Assembly (NCBI GenBank): GCA_031258475.1
Contig: JAIRMS010000048.1
Coordinates: 1-14,570, forward strand
Direction of reading: 5' to 3'
From: Holosporaceae bacterium
Lineage (GTDB): Bacteria > Pseudomonadota > Alphaproteobacteria > UBA3830
DNA: 14,570 nt
Part shown: positions 6,957 to 14,336 of the stretch, piece by piece
How the letters are laid out: every line of letters starts with the position of its first letter
Numbering within the stretch: position 1 is the first letter of the stretch
Notes under the pieces: model-generated
Told to the model about the DNA's origin: nothing
Seen by the model: only the letters and a program-made list of their open reading frames with translations
The model's database searches: none
Made by a program: the position numbers and the translations under genes

Positions 6957-7798
6957 TATTGTGTTATCTCGTAATTGGTATCTTTTTCAAAAAGCGCATG
7001 CAAAAGCCTATTATTTATTCTGTGACTGGGGCAAAAACCGTCGAACCGGCCGACGATGTTGCACCGGGTCAGCGACAGGTCGCCGATAACGTCCAGAATT
7101 TTATGGCGAACCGGTTCGTTCGGTAGTCGCAGTCCTTCTTTATTAATGGGACGGCCAACGTCGTCGAAAACGACACAATTATCCAACGACGCTCCTTTCG
7201 CCAGGTTATTCTTTCTCAAAAATTCCGCGTCGGAGAAAAAGCCAAACGTCCTTGCCAGAGCTATTTCTTTTGTAAAGTCGTTTTCTGAAAAATCGAATGA
7301 CGTCTCGCGCGTTTCCAGTCCCTTGGAGGTGAAATCGCATTTAATGTTTATACTGAACGAGTTCGCCGGAGATAGGGAGATCCATTTTTCCCCCTCCTGA
7401 ACTTTAATAGGGACCAATACTTTCAGCATTTTCATTCTGCTCGATTGTTTTTTTATTCCCACCGATAAAAACTTCTGAACAAATGGAAGCGCGCTTCCAT
7501 CAAGTATTGGGATTTCCGGATCCTTTGTTTCGATCAGGGCATTTGTTATTCCAAGTCCGTATAGCGCGGCCGATAGATGTTCTATGGTTGAAATGTCGGC
7601 GCCATCCCCGAGTGATAATGCAGTACATAGCGTTGTTTCGGATACATTGTCGAATCTCGCTTCAACGGTGTGTTCTCCATTGCTGAATACTATGCCGGCA
7701 TTTTTGGCGGCCGGAGAAATTGAAACACTGCAGAGCTTTCCGCTGTGTGCGCCAACTCCATCGAAGGAAGCGACGGATTCCAACGTAGCCTGAAACAC
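6956..7798 (-). CDS. lpxC: UDP-3-O-acyl-N-acetylglucosamine deacetylase LpxC
   Basis: LpxC, 280 residues, the zinc deacetylase that makes the committed step of lipid A synthesis, in the cytoplasm. Motifs: GVGAHSG (residues 15-21), STIEHLSAALYGLGI with zinc ligand His74, PILDGSALPFV, ARTFGFF, LDNCVVFDD (205-213), and NEPVRHKILDVIGDL with zinc ligands His232 and Asp236. The catalytic His259 is kept in CPSHRINNRLLHAL, although the usual Gly-His is Ser-His. The start is a GTG at 7798 with a GAGGTGG about six bases upstream. The tail is somewhat shorter than the E. coli enzyme (305 residues). It is the first gene of a two-gene unit with tsaD. In many alphaproteobacteria lpxC sits by the ftsQAZ cluster; here it does not, in either direction within the window. 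An intact lpxC implies that the cell makes lipid A. Confidence 0.97.
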   Translation of the reverse strand: MFQATLESVASFDGVGAHSGKLCSVSISPAAKNAGIVFSNGEHTVEARFDNVSETTLCTALSLGDGADISTIEHLSAALYGLGITNALIETKDPEIPILDGSALPFVQKFLSVGIKKQSSRMKMLKVLVPIKVQEGEKWISLSPANSFSINIKCDFTSKGLETRETSFDFSENDFTKEIALARTFGFFSDAEFLRKNNLAKGASLDNCVVFDDVGRPINKEGLRLPNEPVRHKILDVIGDLSLTRCNIVGRFDGFCPSHRINNRLLHALFEKDTNYEITQ

Positions 7799-7888
7799 AA
7801 ATCCACCTCGTTATTACATTCCCGTCGGATTATTCCATTTTCCTGGTCGATATCATAGGAAAAAATCCAGATTGTTCCGTCTATACTA

Positions 7889-8030
7889 GGCCTCTTTCGT
7901 AACCATCGTCCTTTCGGTAATTTTTGCGTTGTTCCGGTGCTCGAATCCTCACGTACTTCAAGTACGCTGCGGTTCTGCGCTCCGATAACGTCTGAAAATT
8001 CCTCGAAATTACTCGGTTTCGAAAGAGGTC
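7889..8030. mobile_element. MITE, repeat B copy 1 (142 bp, TA-flanked)
   Basis: A 142-bp element with terminal inverted repeats GGCCTCTTTCGTAACC and, on the other end, the complement of GGTTTCGAAAGAGGTC. It is flanked on both sides by TA (7887-7888 and 8031-8032), the target duplication of IS630/Tc1-mariner transposases. It has no coding capacity. The centre contains the perfect palindrome CGTACTT-C-AAGTACG. It differs from copy 2 at seven positions by my count. It begins five bases after the MFS transporter stop codon and lies 90 bases upstream of lpxC, so it separates the two transcription units and may work as a terminator hairpin. Confidence 0.85.
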
Positions 8031-8037
8031 TACTTAA

Positions 8038-9312
8038 TCAAACGGTGGCAGAATCGGAAACGTTAAGTTTTCGCTTTCTAACGGTGTGTGTTCTTATGAT
8101 TTTTCGCATCATGATAAGAATTAAAACCGTGGCAACGGTCATAAAGACGCAGGACATGATGGTTGTGATGCTGCTGTGGAATTTTGCTCCCACCGCAATG
8201 CAAACCGACATAACGATATTGCGGAATATGACCACCGTCGACGCTCCAACACAGGTGGAATGTGGAGGGGTCGACTGCAGCGCTTTCAATATCGATACCG
8301 GAACGAGGAACGCGCTGCCAGAACATTGCAGGCACATCAATGTTAGCAAAATGCCCGGAGTCCAAGGCGCGTTCTGCATCATCACGTATATTAGATACAC
8401 GCCAAAAATGGTATATATGCACGCACCGGCTCTTTTGGAAACGGAAACTCCGAATTTATCAACAACTATTCTGTAAACAAACGTTGCCGCCACATAAAAA
8501 AGCAGCGGAATTACGGAAAAAGCAGCAACTACGGAATTATTTTCAAAAAATTTTGAACAAATAAACGGAGTGCCAACGGCAAATATCATATATCCGCCAG
8601 CGAACAACCCCGGGATCAGAGCATAGATTACAAACGAGGAATTCTTTAGGACACGCCCATAGTCGCGCAAAAGTTTCGAAATTGCAAATCTTTTTTTGGA
8701 TTTTCTATGTTTATCAATCGGATAGGCCCAAAAAAAGATCATTCCAATCAACTGGGCAACCAGTAAAACAAAAAAAGGTCCTCTCCAGTTGCTGATTTCC
8801 GCCAGAATTGATCCAACAAACGGTGACAGAATCCATGCTATCGGTTGATACAGCTCAAGAATTCCCACTACGCTGCTTTTTTCTTTTTCACTGAAAGTTT
8901 CATTAATTATGCTTTGAGAAACGATATAAACTACGCTGGAACCAACCGCTTGACCAAATCTCATAACCGTAAATACCAAAGCGGAACCGGAAATCATGCA
9001 TCCGAAATGCCCTATGATCGATATGGCAAGCGAAGGAAGTATTATCGCGCGACCCCCGTGCGTTTCTACGAACGGCCCGCAGAACAAGCGACCGAAAAAC
9101 TCTCCAATCAGGTGAGCAACTATGGTCATCTGCATAACGGCGCTGGTTGTTTCTAAATCAATCGCCATTTGTTTTAGGCAGGGAATATAGATGCTAACCG
9201 CCGCCGACGTAACCACGTTAAGAAATAGCAGGAAAAAAGTTATCTTTCTATTCGATAACTCTTCATTTTTTCCCAAAACAAAATCTCTGACTACCGCTTT
9301 AAAATCTTCCAT
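8038..9312 (-). CDS. MFS efflux transporter, Bcr/CflA-like (DHA1)
   Basis: A 424-residue inner-membrane protein with twelve hydrophobic segments in two halves separated by a basic loop (IDKHRKSKKRF, about residues 199-209). The first helix reads FLLFLNVVTSAAVSIYIPCL, and LKQMAIDLETTSAVMQMTI follows, as in Bcr/CflA drug:H+ antiporters. The loop between helices 2 and 3 has GPFVETHGGRAIIL in place of the standard GPLSDRFGRRPVLL motif A, so the usual Asp and second Arg are altered. The C-terminal tail is basic (RKRKL). Likely role: export of a small molecule or drug; the substrate cannot be told. The ATG at 9312 has no good ribosome binding site of its own; a small upstream frame with a strong one overlaps it. 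The gene lies between two MITE copies. Slightly longer than E. coli Bcr (396). Confidence 0.88.
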   Translation of the reverse strand: MEDFKAVVRDFVLGKNEELSNRKITFFLLFLNVVTSAAVSIYIPCLKQMAIDLETTSAVMQMTIVAHLIGEFFGRLFCGPFVETHGGRAIILPSLAISIIGHFGCMISGSALVFTVMRFGQAVGSSVVYIVSQSIINETFSEKEKSSVVGILELYQPIAWILSPFVGSILAEISNWRGPFFVLLVAQLIGMIFFWAYPIDKHRKSKKRFAISKLLRDYGRVLKNSSFVIYALIPGLFAGGYMIFAVGTPFICSKFFENNSVVAAFSVIPLLFYVAATFVYRIVVDKFGVSVSKRAGACIYTIFGVYLIYVMMQNAPWTPGILLTLMCLQCSGSAFLVPVSILKALQSTPPHSTCVGASTVVIFRNIVMSVCIAVGAKFHSSITTIMSCVFMTVATVLILIMMRKIIRTHTVRKRKLNVSDSATV

Positions 9313-9346
9313 GTAAATTTCTTGCTAAAGGTTTTACAGTATACAT
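9299..9346 (-). CDS. Possible 15-residue leader peptide overlapping the MFS start
   Basis: A frame MYTVKPLARNLHGRF ends in TAA inside the first codons of the MFS transporter gene, overlapping it by 14 bases. Its ATG (9346) follows the only strong Shine-Dalgarno in the area, GGAGGGAG at 9352-9359, while the MFS ATG itself has none. This arrangement could couple MFS translation to leader translation, by termination and reinitiation. It may instead be a chance frame. Confidence 0.35.
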   Translation of the reverse strand: MYTVKPLARNLHGRF

Positions 9347-9371
9347 TAAAACTCCCTCCAAGAGAATAATA

Positions 9372-9513
9372 GATCTCTTTCGTAACCATCGTCCTTCCGG
9401 TAATTTTTGCGTTGTTCCGGTGCTCGAATCCTCACGTACTTCAAGTACGCTGCGGTTCTGCGCTCCGGTAACGCCTGAAAATTCCTCGAAATTACTCGGT
9501 TTCGAAAGGGATC
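9372..9513. mobile_element. MITE, repeat B copy 2 (142 bp, TA-flanked)
   Basis: Same length and orientation as copy 1, about 95% identical by eye. Ends are GATCTCTTTCGTAACC and the complement of GGTTTCGAAAGGGATC, with TA on each side (9370-9371 and 9514-9515). It lies 18 bases after the stop of the YiiX-like gene (9532) and 25 bases upstream of the leader ATG of the MFS gene, so it fills nearly the whole gap between the two minus-strand genes. Confidence 0.85.
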
Positions 9514-9531
9514 TAATTACTCCCTGCTCTT

Positions 9532-10467
9532 TTATTCCGTCACTGCAAACTTTACTTTCAGCGCTCGTTCAGTAGACGCTAGACCTTCCAATAGATCATA
9601 TTCGCCGATGTCGTCGCAAAAACGTTCTGGAAGAATATTGCTCGAGTTTCTAAACCTTGCTATGAGTTCGCCTTTATTCTCCAGATCAGATTCTTCGATC
9701 GCTCTTATGTAGAAAGCGCTCGCTAGTTCACTGCAAAAAACTTTTTCGGTCCTCTCTGGCAGATTGCCGTTTCTTGCGGCGTGGAATAGTTCTCGACATG
9801 TGGAAAAAGTTTCATAGGGTCTGCCAACATGCTCTCCCATAAACCGTCTTGAAAAATCAATTGGAATAGCGAAATTAATGGAGCGCAAATCCACATTTCC
9901 GTCGTATTTCAGCGCTTTTACAAATGGGCGTATCTGCGTATGTGGATGCACGCCATGACAAAGCTGTCCCAGCGTTGTATTTGCCTCAAAAACAAAAGGA
10001 CGCCATATTTCTCCTCCTCCTATCACTCCCAGATCGTCTCCGTAATATTTACGTATTTTTTCCAACATCCATTTTCCAGTCTTTTCTTCTATTGTACACC
10101 CGAATCCTCTATTTTGCTCATTCGGCGTTAGATTAAAAATCGTTCTCCAAACATATTGAGGATTATCTATCAGAGCCACCCCAGTATGTGTCGAACCACG
10201 AGGATTCGGAACATGATTACGCTTAGATACAGATCTGATAAACCATCCTATCGGCCCTGCGCAGGCAAAATTCACGAGATCACCGTTTCCTATATCGATA
10301 TGCTCTATTTCTGAAGATCGTGGATAGCAAGGATTGTGGAGCCTAACAACCTGTCTCCCTTCTCCATGCGGCTCACCAACGATCAACGGTATAAGTTCAT
10401 CCATACAAAAACTTTGGCCAAAAACAAAAATACAAGCAATCAAAAAACAAGCAGTGTGGACTATCAT
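9532..10467 (-). CDS. Exported YiiX-like permuted papain-fold (NlpC/P60-type) hydrolase
   Basis: A 311-residue protein. I chose the ATG at 10467, not the upstream frame opening, because AAAGGAGGC lies about four bases before it and it gives a signal peptide ending SFC-Met at residues 19-22. The mature part has the order of motifs of the YiiX / peptidase C92 group of permuted papain-like enzymes: GDLVNFAC (62-69), His94 in GSTHTGVALI, VFEAN with Glu161, and the nucleophile Cys245 in VFCSELASAFY. Members hydrolyse amide, peptide or lipid-ester bonds. The substrate is unknown; an exported form in a likely symbiont could act on peptidoglycan or on host targets. Downstream is MITE repeat B copy 2. 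The family call rests on motifs only; distances between them are larger than in E. coli YiiX, so the protein is probably a divergent member. Confidence 0.65.
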   Translation of the reverse strand: MIVHTACFLIACIFVFGQSFCMDELIPLIVGEPHGEGRQVVRLHNPCYPRSSEIEHIDIGNGDLVNFACAGPIGWFIRSVSKRNHVPNPRGSTHTGVALIDNPQYVWRTIFNLTPNEQNRGFGCTIEEKTGKWMLEKIRKYYGDDLGVIGGGEIWRPFVFEANTTLGQLCHGVHPHTQIRPFVKALKYDGNVDLRSINFAIPIDFSRRFMGEHVGRPYETFSTCRELFHAARNGNLPERTEKVFCSELASAFYIRAIEESDLENKGELIARFRNSSNILPERFCDDIGEYDLLEGLASTERALKVKFAVTE

Positions 10468-10505
10468 TTTGCCTCCTTTATCTAATTTAAAATGATTATC
10501 GTCAA

Positions 10506-10514
10506 ATAATATCA
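10506..10514 (-). promoter_or_regulatory. Extended -10 promoter for the YiiX-like gene
   Basis: On the minus strand the sequence reads TG-A-TATTAT (10514 down to 10506), an extended -10 box, placing a start of transcription near 10499 and a leader of about 30 bases. No clear -35 is seen, as allowed for extended -10 promoters. The region is very AT-rich, so chance matches are likely. Confidence 0.35.
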
Positions 10515-10626
10515 CAAATAAGTTAATAAAACGTAAAGATTATATAATAATTAAAATATTTTCAATAAAGTTGCAAAATTTCTTATTGTGTGCGTTTAGC
10601 GTGCGGATATTTTTTATACGTTTTGC

Positions 10627-11862
10627 CTACTTGTTTAGTCGTATTTTGAACTCGGCAAATTCATTTTCCGTTGAATTTACCGAAATAGTTCCGGAATGCC
10701 CTTGTACAATCTCTATTGCCGTTGATAACCCTAATCCAGGACCGCTTCCCTCCGGTTTTGTGGTAAAGAAAGGCACAAAAATTTTATCGATAATATCATC
10801 TTTTATGCCGGAGCCATTGTCGCGAATGGTAATTTCTATGAATGACGGATTGTTTTCTGTTTTCACCACAATTTTCGCCTGAGATATATCCTCTTCAAAT
10901 TTGTTGATTACCGAGTAAACGGCATTATCCAGTATATTGTAGATGGCTTTGCTGAAAGATTGGATCGATATTGGAATATGAGGTAGCGCATTATCTAATT
11001 CCGTATCTATTTTTGGTAATGCTGTAATTCCATTGTTTTTATAGGATGCGAAAAGCAAAGTTGTAACCTGGGAAATAATCTTATTAATATTTGCCGGATG
11101 CTTTTTATCGCTTGAAGTATTCGATTGATCCAACATAAATCTGATAATTTTGCTGGCATTTTGCCCATGATCCGATATTTTTTTCACATTTGATTGAAAT
11201 TTCTCAAAGTGGCCTGATAAAAACGAAAAAAGCTCCTGTGGTATCACTTCTTTCTCTTTATTTATTCTGCCCGTTAGTTCTTCACAAATGTCTGAACTTA
11301 CGGATGCAAAATTGATTACAAAATTCAAAGGATTCTTTAGCTCCTGAGAAATCGAGCTGGTTAATGCTCCCAACGAAGCCATTTTTTCCTGTGTCACTAT
11401 CTGTTTTTGTCCCTGTTCAATTTTTGCAAGATACGCTATTTCTTTATCATGAGCCTCTTTTTTTGAAATACAGTTGGCCAATCTTGCTCTTAAAAGGGTT
11501 TGATTAAGAGGTTTTGTTAGATAGTCTTCCGCTCCGGCTTCTATGCATTTAACCACCAGTTCCGCATCGCCGTCGCTGGAAATCATGATGATCGGAATGG
11601 ATTTGTACGAATTATTTTCTTTCAATTCCATGAGAAAATCGTAGCTGTTTGTTTCATGGATGAACATGTTTAAAAATATAACATCTACATGGTTGTTTTC
11701 GAGAATTTCACGGGTTTTCTTTAAATTTTCTGCCAAAAGAACTTCATGTTTGTATATTGAGAGTCTTCGTTTCAACAAAGTTCTCGCGCTTTCTTGATCG
11801 TCCACAACTAAAACCTTTGCCGCTTTCTGAACAGAATCTTCCATTTCATTTATCTTTCGCAT
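10627..11862 (-). CDS. Receiver plus histidine-kinase-like protein lacking both phospho-acceptors
   Basis: A 411-residue cytoplasmic protein with no membrane segment. Residues 16-130 are a receiver domain: VLVVDDQ with the acidic pair Asp21-Asp22, IIMISSD and the conserved Lys117 in LTKPL. The acceptor Asp is replaced: VDVIFLNMFI has Asn65 (codon AAC). After a coiled linker (135-160), residues 158-250 are a dimerisation region like HisKA; the H-box reads SLGALTSSISQELKNPLNFV with Gln173 (CAG) where HE should be. Residues 255-411 are an intact ATPase domain: N-box NILDNAV, DNGSGI (348-353), FVPFFTTKP and GPGLGLS (374-380). It should bind ATP but cannot undergo the standard phosphorylations. 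Start is ATG 11862 or ATG 11844; neither has a strong ribosome binding site. It is divergent from the cyclase gene, 107 bases away. Confidence 0.9.
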   Translation of the reverse strand: MRKINEMEDSVQKAAKVLVVDDQESARTLLKRRLSIYKHEVLLAENLKKTREILENNHVDVIFLNMFIHETNSYDFLMELKENNSYKSIPIIMISSDGDAELVVKCIEAGAEDYLTKPLNQTLLRARLANCISKKEAHDKEIAYLAKIEQGQKQIVTQEKMASLGALTSSISQELKNPLNFVINFASVSSDICEELTGRINKEKEVIPQELFSFLSGHFEKFQSNVKKISDHGQNASKIIRFMLDQSNTSSDKKHPANINKIISQVTTLLFASYKNNGITALPKIDTELDNALPHIPISIQSFSKAIYNILDNAVYSVINKFEEDISQAKIVVKTENNPSFIEITIRDNGSGIKDDIIDKIFVPFFTTKPEGSGPGLGLSTAIEIVQGHSGTISVNSTENEFAEFKIRLNK

Positions 11863-11896
11863 ATCGAGATAATCTTAAACCAATAAAGTTAAAAAT

Positions 11897-11926
11897 ATTC
11901 TAAGTTTACATTTTACTGGATGTTAA
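11897..11926 (-). promoter_or_regulatory. Sigma-70-type promoter for the kinase-like gene
   Basis: On the minus strand, TTAACA (11926-11921) and TAGAAT (11902-11897) are each five of six matches to consensus, with an 18-base spacer. This places transcription start near 11890, about 28 bases before the ATG at 11862. Confidence 0.5.
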
Positions 11927-11933
11927 TCTTTAT
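11905..11933 (+). promoter_or_regulatory. Possible promoter for the cyclase gene
   Basis: TTTACA at 11905-11910, a 17-base spacer and CTTTAT at 11928-11933 form a weak sigma-70-like pair. It overlaps the opposing promoter of the kinase-like gene. The -10 match is poor, so this is tentative. Confidence 0.25.
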
Positions 11934-11969
11934 TTGTTAGCTTCATAAAAGCGTGGCATGGAGTAAATC

Positions 11970-14048
11970 GTGGCTAAAGAAACGGAAAACGAGAAAAAAA
12001 ACGTATCTTCAAAAGACGAAGCAAGCAATTCGAAGTCATCGGGAAACAAGGAATCTGCTCCAATTGAAGTTTCCACCATCGACGAAGAATTAGATGATGA
12101 CGAAGTGGGACAAATTTCGAATTCTTCCTGCGATAAAATCGAAAACGAAATCACTACTTTGATTGCGACCGGACACATGTTCAAAGCGCATCTAATAGCC
12201 AAAAAAGCATTTCAAAAATACCCAAACGACGTAGGTCTCGCGCAGGCGTACGCCCTTGTTTTGCTCAAAACAGGAGCCTTGGAAGAATCCAGAGAACTCG
12301 TATACAAAATTTTATGCATTATTCCGCAGAAAGACGAAGCAACCGACGCGATGACGATCACCATAGACGACCTGCTAACAAGCAAATTTCTCACCGAAGG
12401 ACGATCGGATATAATCGCCAACATTGGACACATATTTAAAGAATCCTGGAAATATTCACATTCCTGTAGAGATCTTGAAATATCAAGAGAATTATATCTT
12501 GCCTCCTTCAGAAAAGAGAAGAAAACCCGAACCGGTATGCATGCCGCCTGGTTGTCGTGGCTCACCGGAGATGATCCGCAGGCAAAACAACTGGCCGCCG
12601 AGGTTTTGAAGCTATTGCCTCCGTTCGGGCTGGAAGCGTCTTTCAGCGAATTGATAGATCTGGCCGAAGCCCAACTGTTGCTGGGGCGCGAAGACGACGC
12701 CTGCAAACTCTACGACGAAGCGATGAAACAGGGCGATAAGGAAAATTATATTTCAATTGTGACCGCTCGGCAACAATTGTATTTTTTAAGGGAGGCCGGT
12801 TTTAAGGTTCCTCACCAAACTTTGGAAATCCTAATTCCTCCGACCATTGTTGTGTTCACCGGCTACTCGATAGATCACCCAAGCTTCCAGGTTCCACTAT
12901 TCCCGCAGGAAATCGAGGAAGATGTAAAACGCATTATCACTGAAAAGCTGCGATCCATAAACGCCAAGATAGGGTATAGTTCCGCCTCCTGCGGTGCAGA
13001 TATAATATTCATAGAGGCGCTTCAGAGCCTGGGCGGAGAAATCAACATTATCCTCCCTTTTGCCATCTCCGATTTTATCGAAACAAACGTAAGACACGCC
13101 GGTCCGCGCTGGGAAAAGAGATTCGAACGCGTTCTGGCAAACGCCCATTCCGTGAGTTTTGCCTGCGAGGATCGATATCTTGGTCACGATATGCTCTACA
13201 GATTCTCAAACCACGTTATGCATGGAGGCGCTGTTATGCGTGGCAAGTTCCTGACTACAGAACCTCATTTGATGGCGGTGTGGCATTCGAGAACCGACTC
13301 GATCCCCGGCGGGCCAGCGGATTTCATAGATAGATGGACAAATATCAGCACGCTGCATCTGGTGGATCTGGACGAGCTGGGAGAAAATGACGGCAATGTC
13401 GATAAAATAGACCTGTCTCTGGTACAACCGCAGCGATTTTCTTTAACCTTCGATCCGTTCATATCAAAATCTCCGGATCGTGTCATAAAATCCATGATGT
13501 TTTCGGATTTGTCCGGCTACAGCAAATTGCAGGACGAGCATATCCCTTCATTTTTAGATTTCCTGGAGAAATTAAACGGTGCCATAGAAAAAATTGGAGT
13601 TTCGTTGGAATCGCTAAACACCTGGGGAGACGCCGTTTTTGCCGTTGCCAGCAGCGCCCTAAAGATCGCCGATTTCGGGCTTAGATACTGCGATATCATC
13701 GAAAATCTCGGGAAAAAATATCCGGAATTTCCATTTCCAATCAAGGCGAGAATTTCACTGCATTCCGGACCGGTATTCCTCGCCCAGGATCCATTTATAA
13801 AAAAGATAAATTTCTATGGTGGTCATATCAACAGAGCCGCGAGACTGGAACCGGTGACTGCGGTTGGACAGGTCTATGCAACTCAGCAGTTTGTGGCGCT
13901 CCTCTATGGAGAAACCAACGACGAGCACAATGAATTTACGCAGAAAGGTCTCAAATACTACGAAAGATACTCCACCGAATACGTGGGAACGATTTCCCTG
14001 GCCAAAAGTTTTGGCCAACAGGAAGTCTACCATCTGCGCTGGAAATAG
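11970..14048 (+). CDS. TPR / Rossmann (SLOG-like) / class III nucleotide cyclase
   Basis: A 692-residue cytoplasmic protein. Start GTG with GGAG about six bases upstream. Residues 1-50 are charged and disordered. Residues 55-275 are helical with TPR-like repeats (TGHMFKAHLIAKKAFQKYPN, LLLGREDDACKLYDEAM). Residues 290-455 look like an alpha/beta nucleotide-binding domain: VVFTGYSIDHP, GYSSASCGADIIFIEAL (336-351), EINIILPF, AVWHSRTDSIPGGPADFIDRW. Residues 505-692 are a class III adenylyl/guanylyl cyclase domain: metal-binding Asp513 in MFSDLSGYS and Asp554 in NTWGDAVFAV, and the transition-state pair Asn621/Arg625 in GGHINRAARLEP. The two positions that select adenine in classical cyclases (Lys and Asp) are Asn550 and Asn614. 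It should turn a nucleoside triphosphate into a cyclic nucleotide, probably controlled by the N-terminal modules. Similar architectures are known in bacteria; the substrate is open. Confidence 0.88.
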   Translation: MAKETENEKKNVSSKDEASNSKSSGNKESAPIEVSTIDEELDDDEVGQISNSSCDKIENEITTLIATGHMFKAHLIAKKAFQKYPNDVGLAQAYALVLLKTGALEESRELVYKILCIIPQKDEATDAMTITIDDLLTSKFLTEGRSDIIANIGHIFKESWKYSHSCRDLEISRELYLASFRKEKKTRTGMHAAWLSWLTGDDPQAKQLAAEVLKLLPPFGLEASFSELIDLAEAQLLLGREDDACKLYDEAMKQGDKENYISIVTARQQLYFLREAGFKVPHQTLEILIPPTIVVFTGYSIDHPSFQVPLFPQEIEEDVKRIITEKLRSINAKIGYSSASCGADIIFIEALQSLGGEINIILPFAISDFIETNVRHAGPRWEKRFERVLANAHSVSFACEDRYLGHDMLYRFSNHVMHGGAVMRGKFLTTEPHLMAVWHSRTDSIPGGPADFIDRWTNISTLHLVDLDELGENDGNVDKIDLSLVQPQRFSLTFDPFISKSPDRVIKSMMFSDLSGYSKLQDEHIPSFLDFLEKLNGAIEKIGVSLESLNTWGDAVFAVASSALKIADFGLRYCDIIENLGKKYPEFPFPIKARISLHSGPVFLAQDPFIKKINFYGGHINRAARLEPVTAVGQVYATQQFVALLYGETNDEHNEFTQKGLKYYERYSTEYVGTISLAKSFGQQEVYHLRWK

Positions 14049-14049
14049 G

Positions 14050-14088
14050 GATATACACGAATCACTTCCAAAGTGATTCGTGTATATC
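14050..14088 (+). terminator. Perfect 18-bp hairpin after the cyclase gene
   Basis: GATATACACGAATCACTT and its exact complement are separated by the three bases CCA. The stem starts one base after the stop codon. There is no T-run after it (AGGGGACG follows), so it is not a textbook intrinsic terminator. The right arm AAGTGATTCGTGTATATC closely matches the outer arm of repeat A (AAAGTGATTCATGTGTATAA), which suggests it derives from that element. It may stop transcription or protect the 3' end of the mRNA. Confidence 0.55.
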
Positions 14089-14206
14089 AGGGGACGTAGA
14101 CTGGAAGTGCGGCGCGAAGCCAGCAAAATTCCAGGCTTGGTCAATGCTTTTCCAAAAAAGAAAAACATTTTTGTAAATAAAAGTTATTCAAGCAGACGCA
14201 TATTAG

Positions 14207-14235
14207 TTGACAAAATCTAAAATATATGGTACTTT
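14207..14235 (+). promoter_or_regulatory. Promoter for the exported protein at 14337
   Basis: A perfect -35 box TTGACA (14207-14212) and a 17-base spacer lead to TACTTT (14230-14235), a weak -10. Transcription would begin near 14243, giving a leader of about 95 bases. That leader is T-rich, and I see no known riboswitch in it. Confidence 0.5.
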
Positions 14236-14336
14236 AAATAAATTTTAGTTGTTCTCGTTTCTACGTACAATTTTTGCTACGACGTTGCTTTTTCAAAGCT
14301 TCTCTGTGGGTTTTTCTATTTTATGAGGATAAAAAA

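Noticed and set aside
5937..7798. Several long open frames on the plus strand opposite lpxC and tsaD (for example 6251-6601 and 7056-7400)
   Set aside because: They lie fully antisense to strongly conserved genes, have no domain-like content and no ribosome binding sites.
9419..9435. GTGCTCGAATCC in repeat B as a tRNA T-arm
   Set aside because: No acceptor stem, anticodon arm or D-arm can be formed around it, and the same sequence occurs in both MITE copies.
12897..13187. Minus-strand open frames inside the cyclase gene
   Set aside because: Antisense to conserved motifs of the middle domain, with no independent support.
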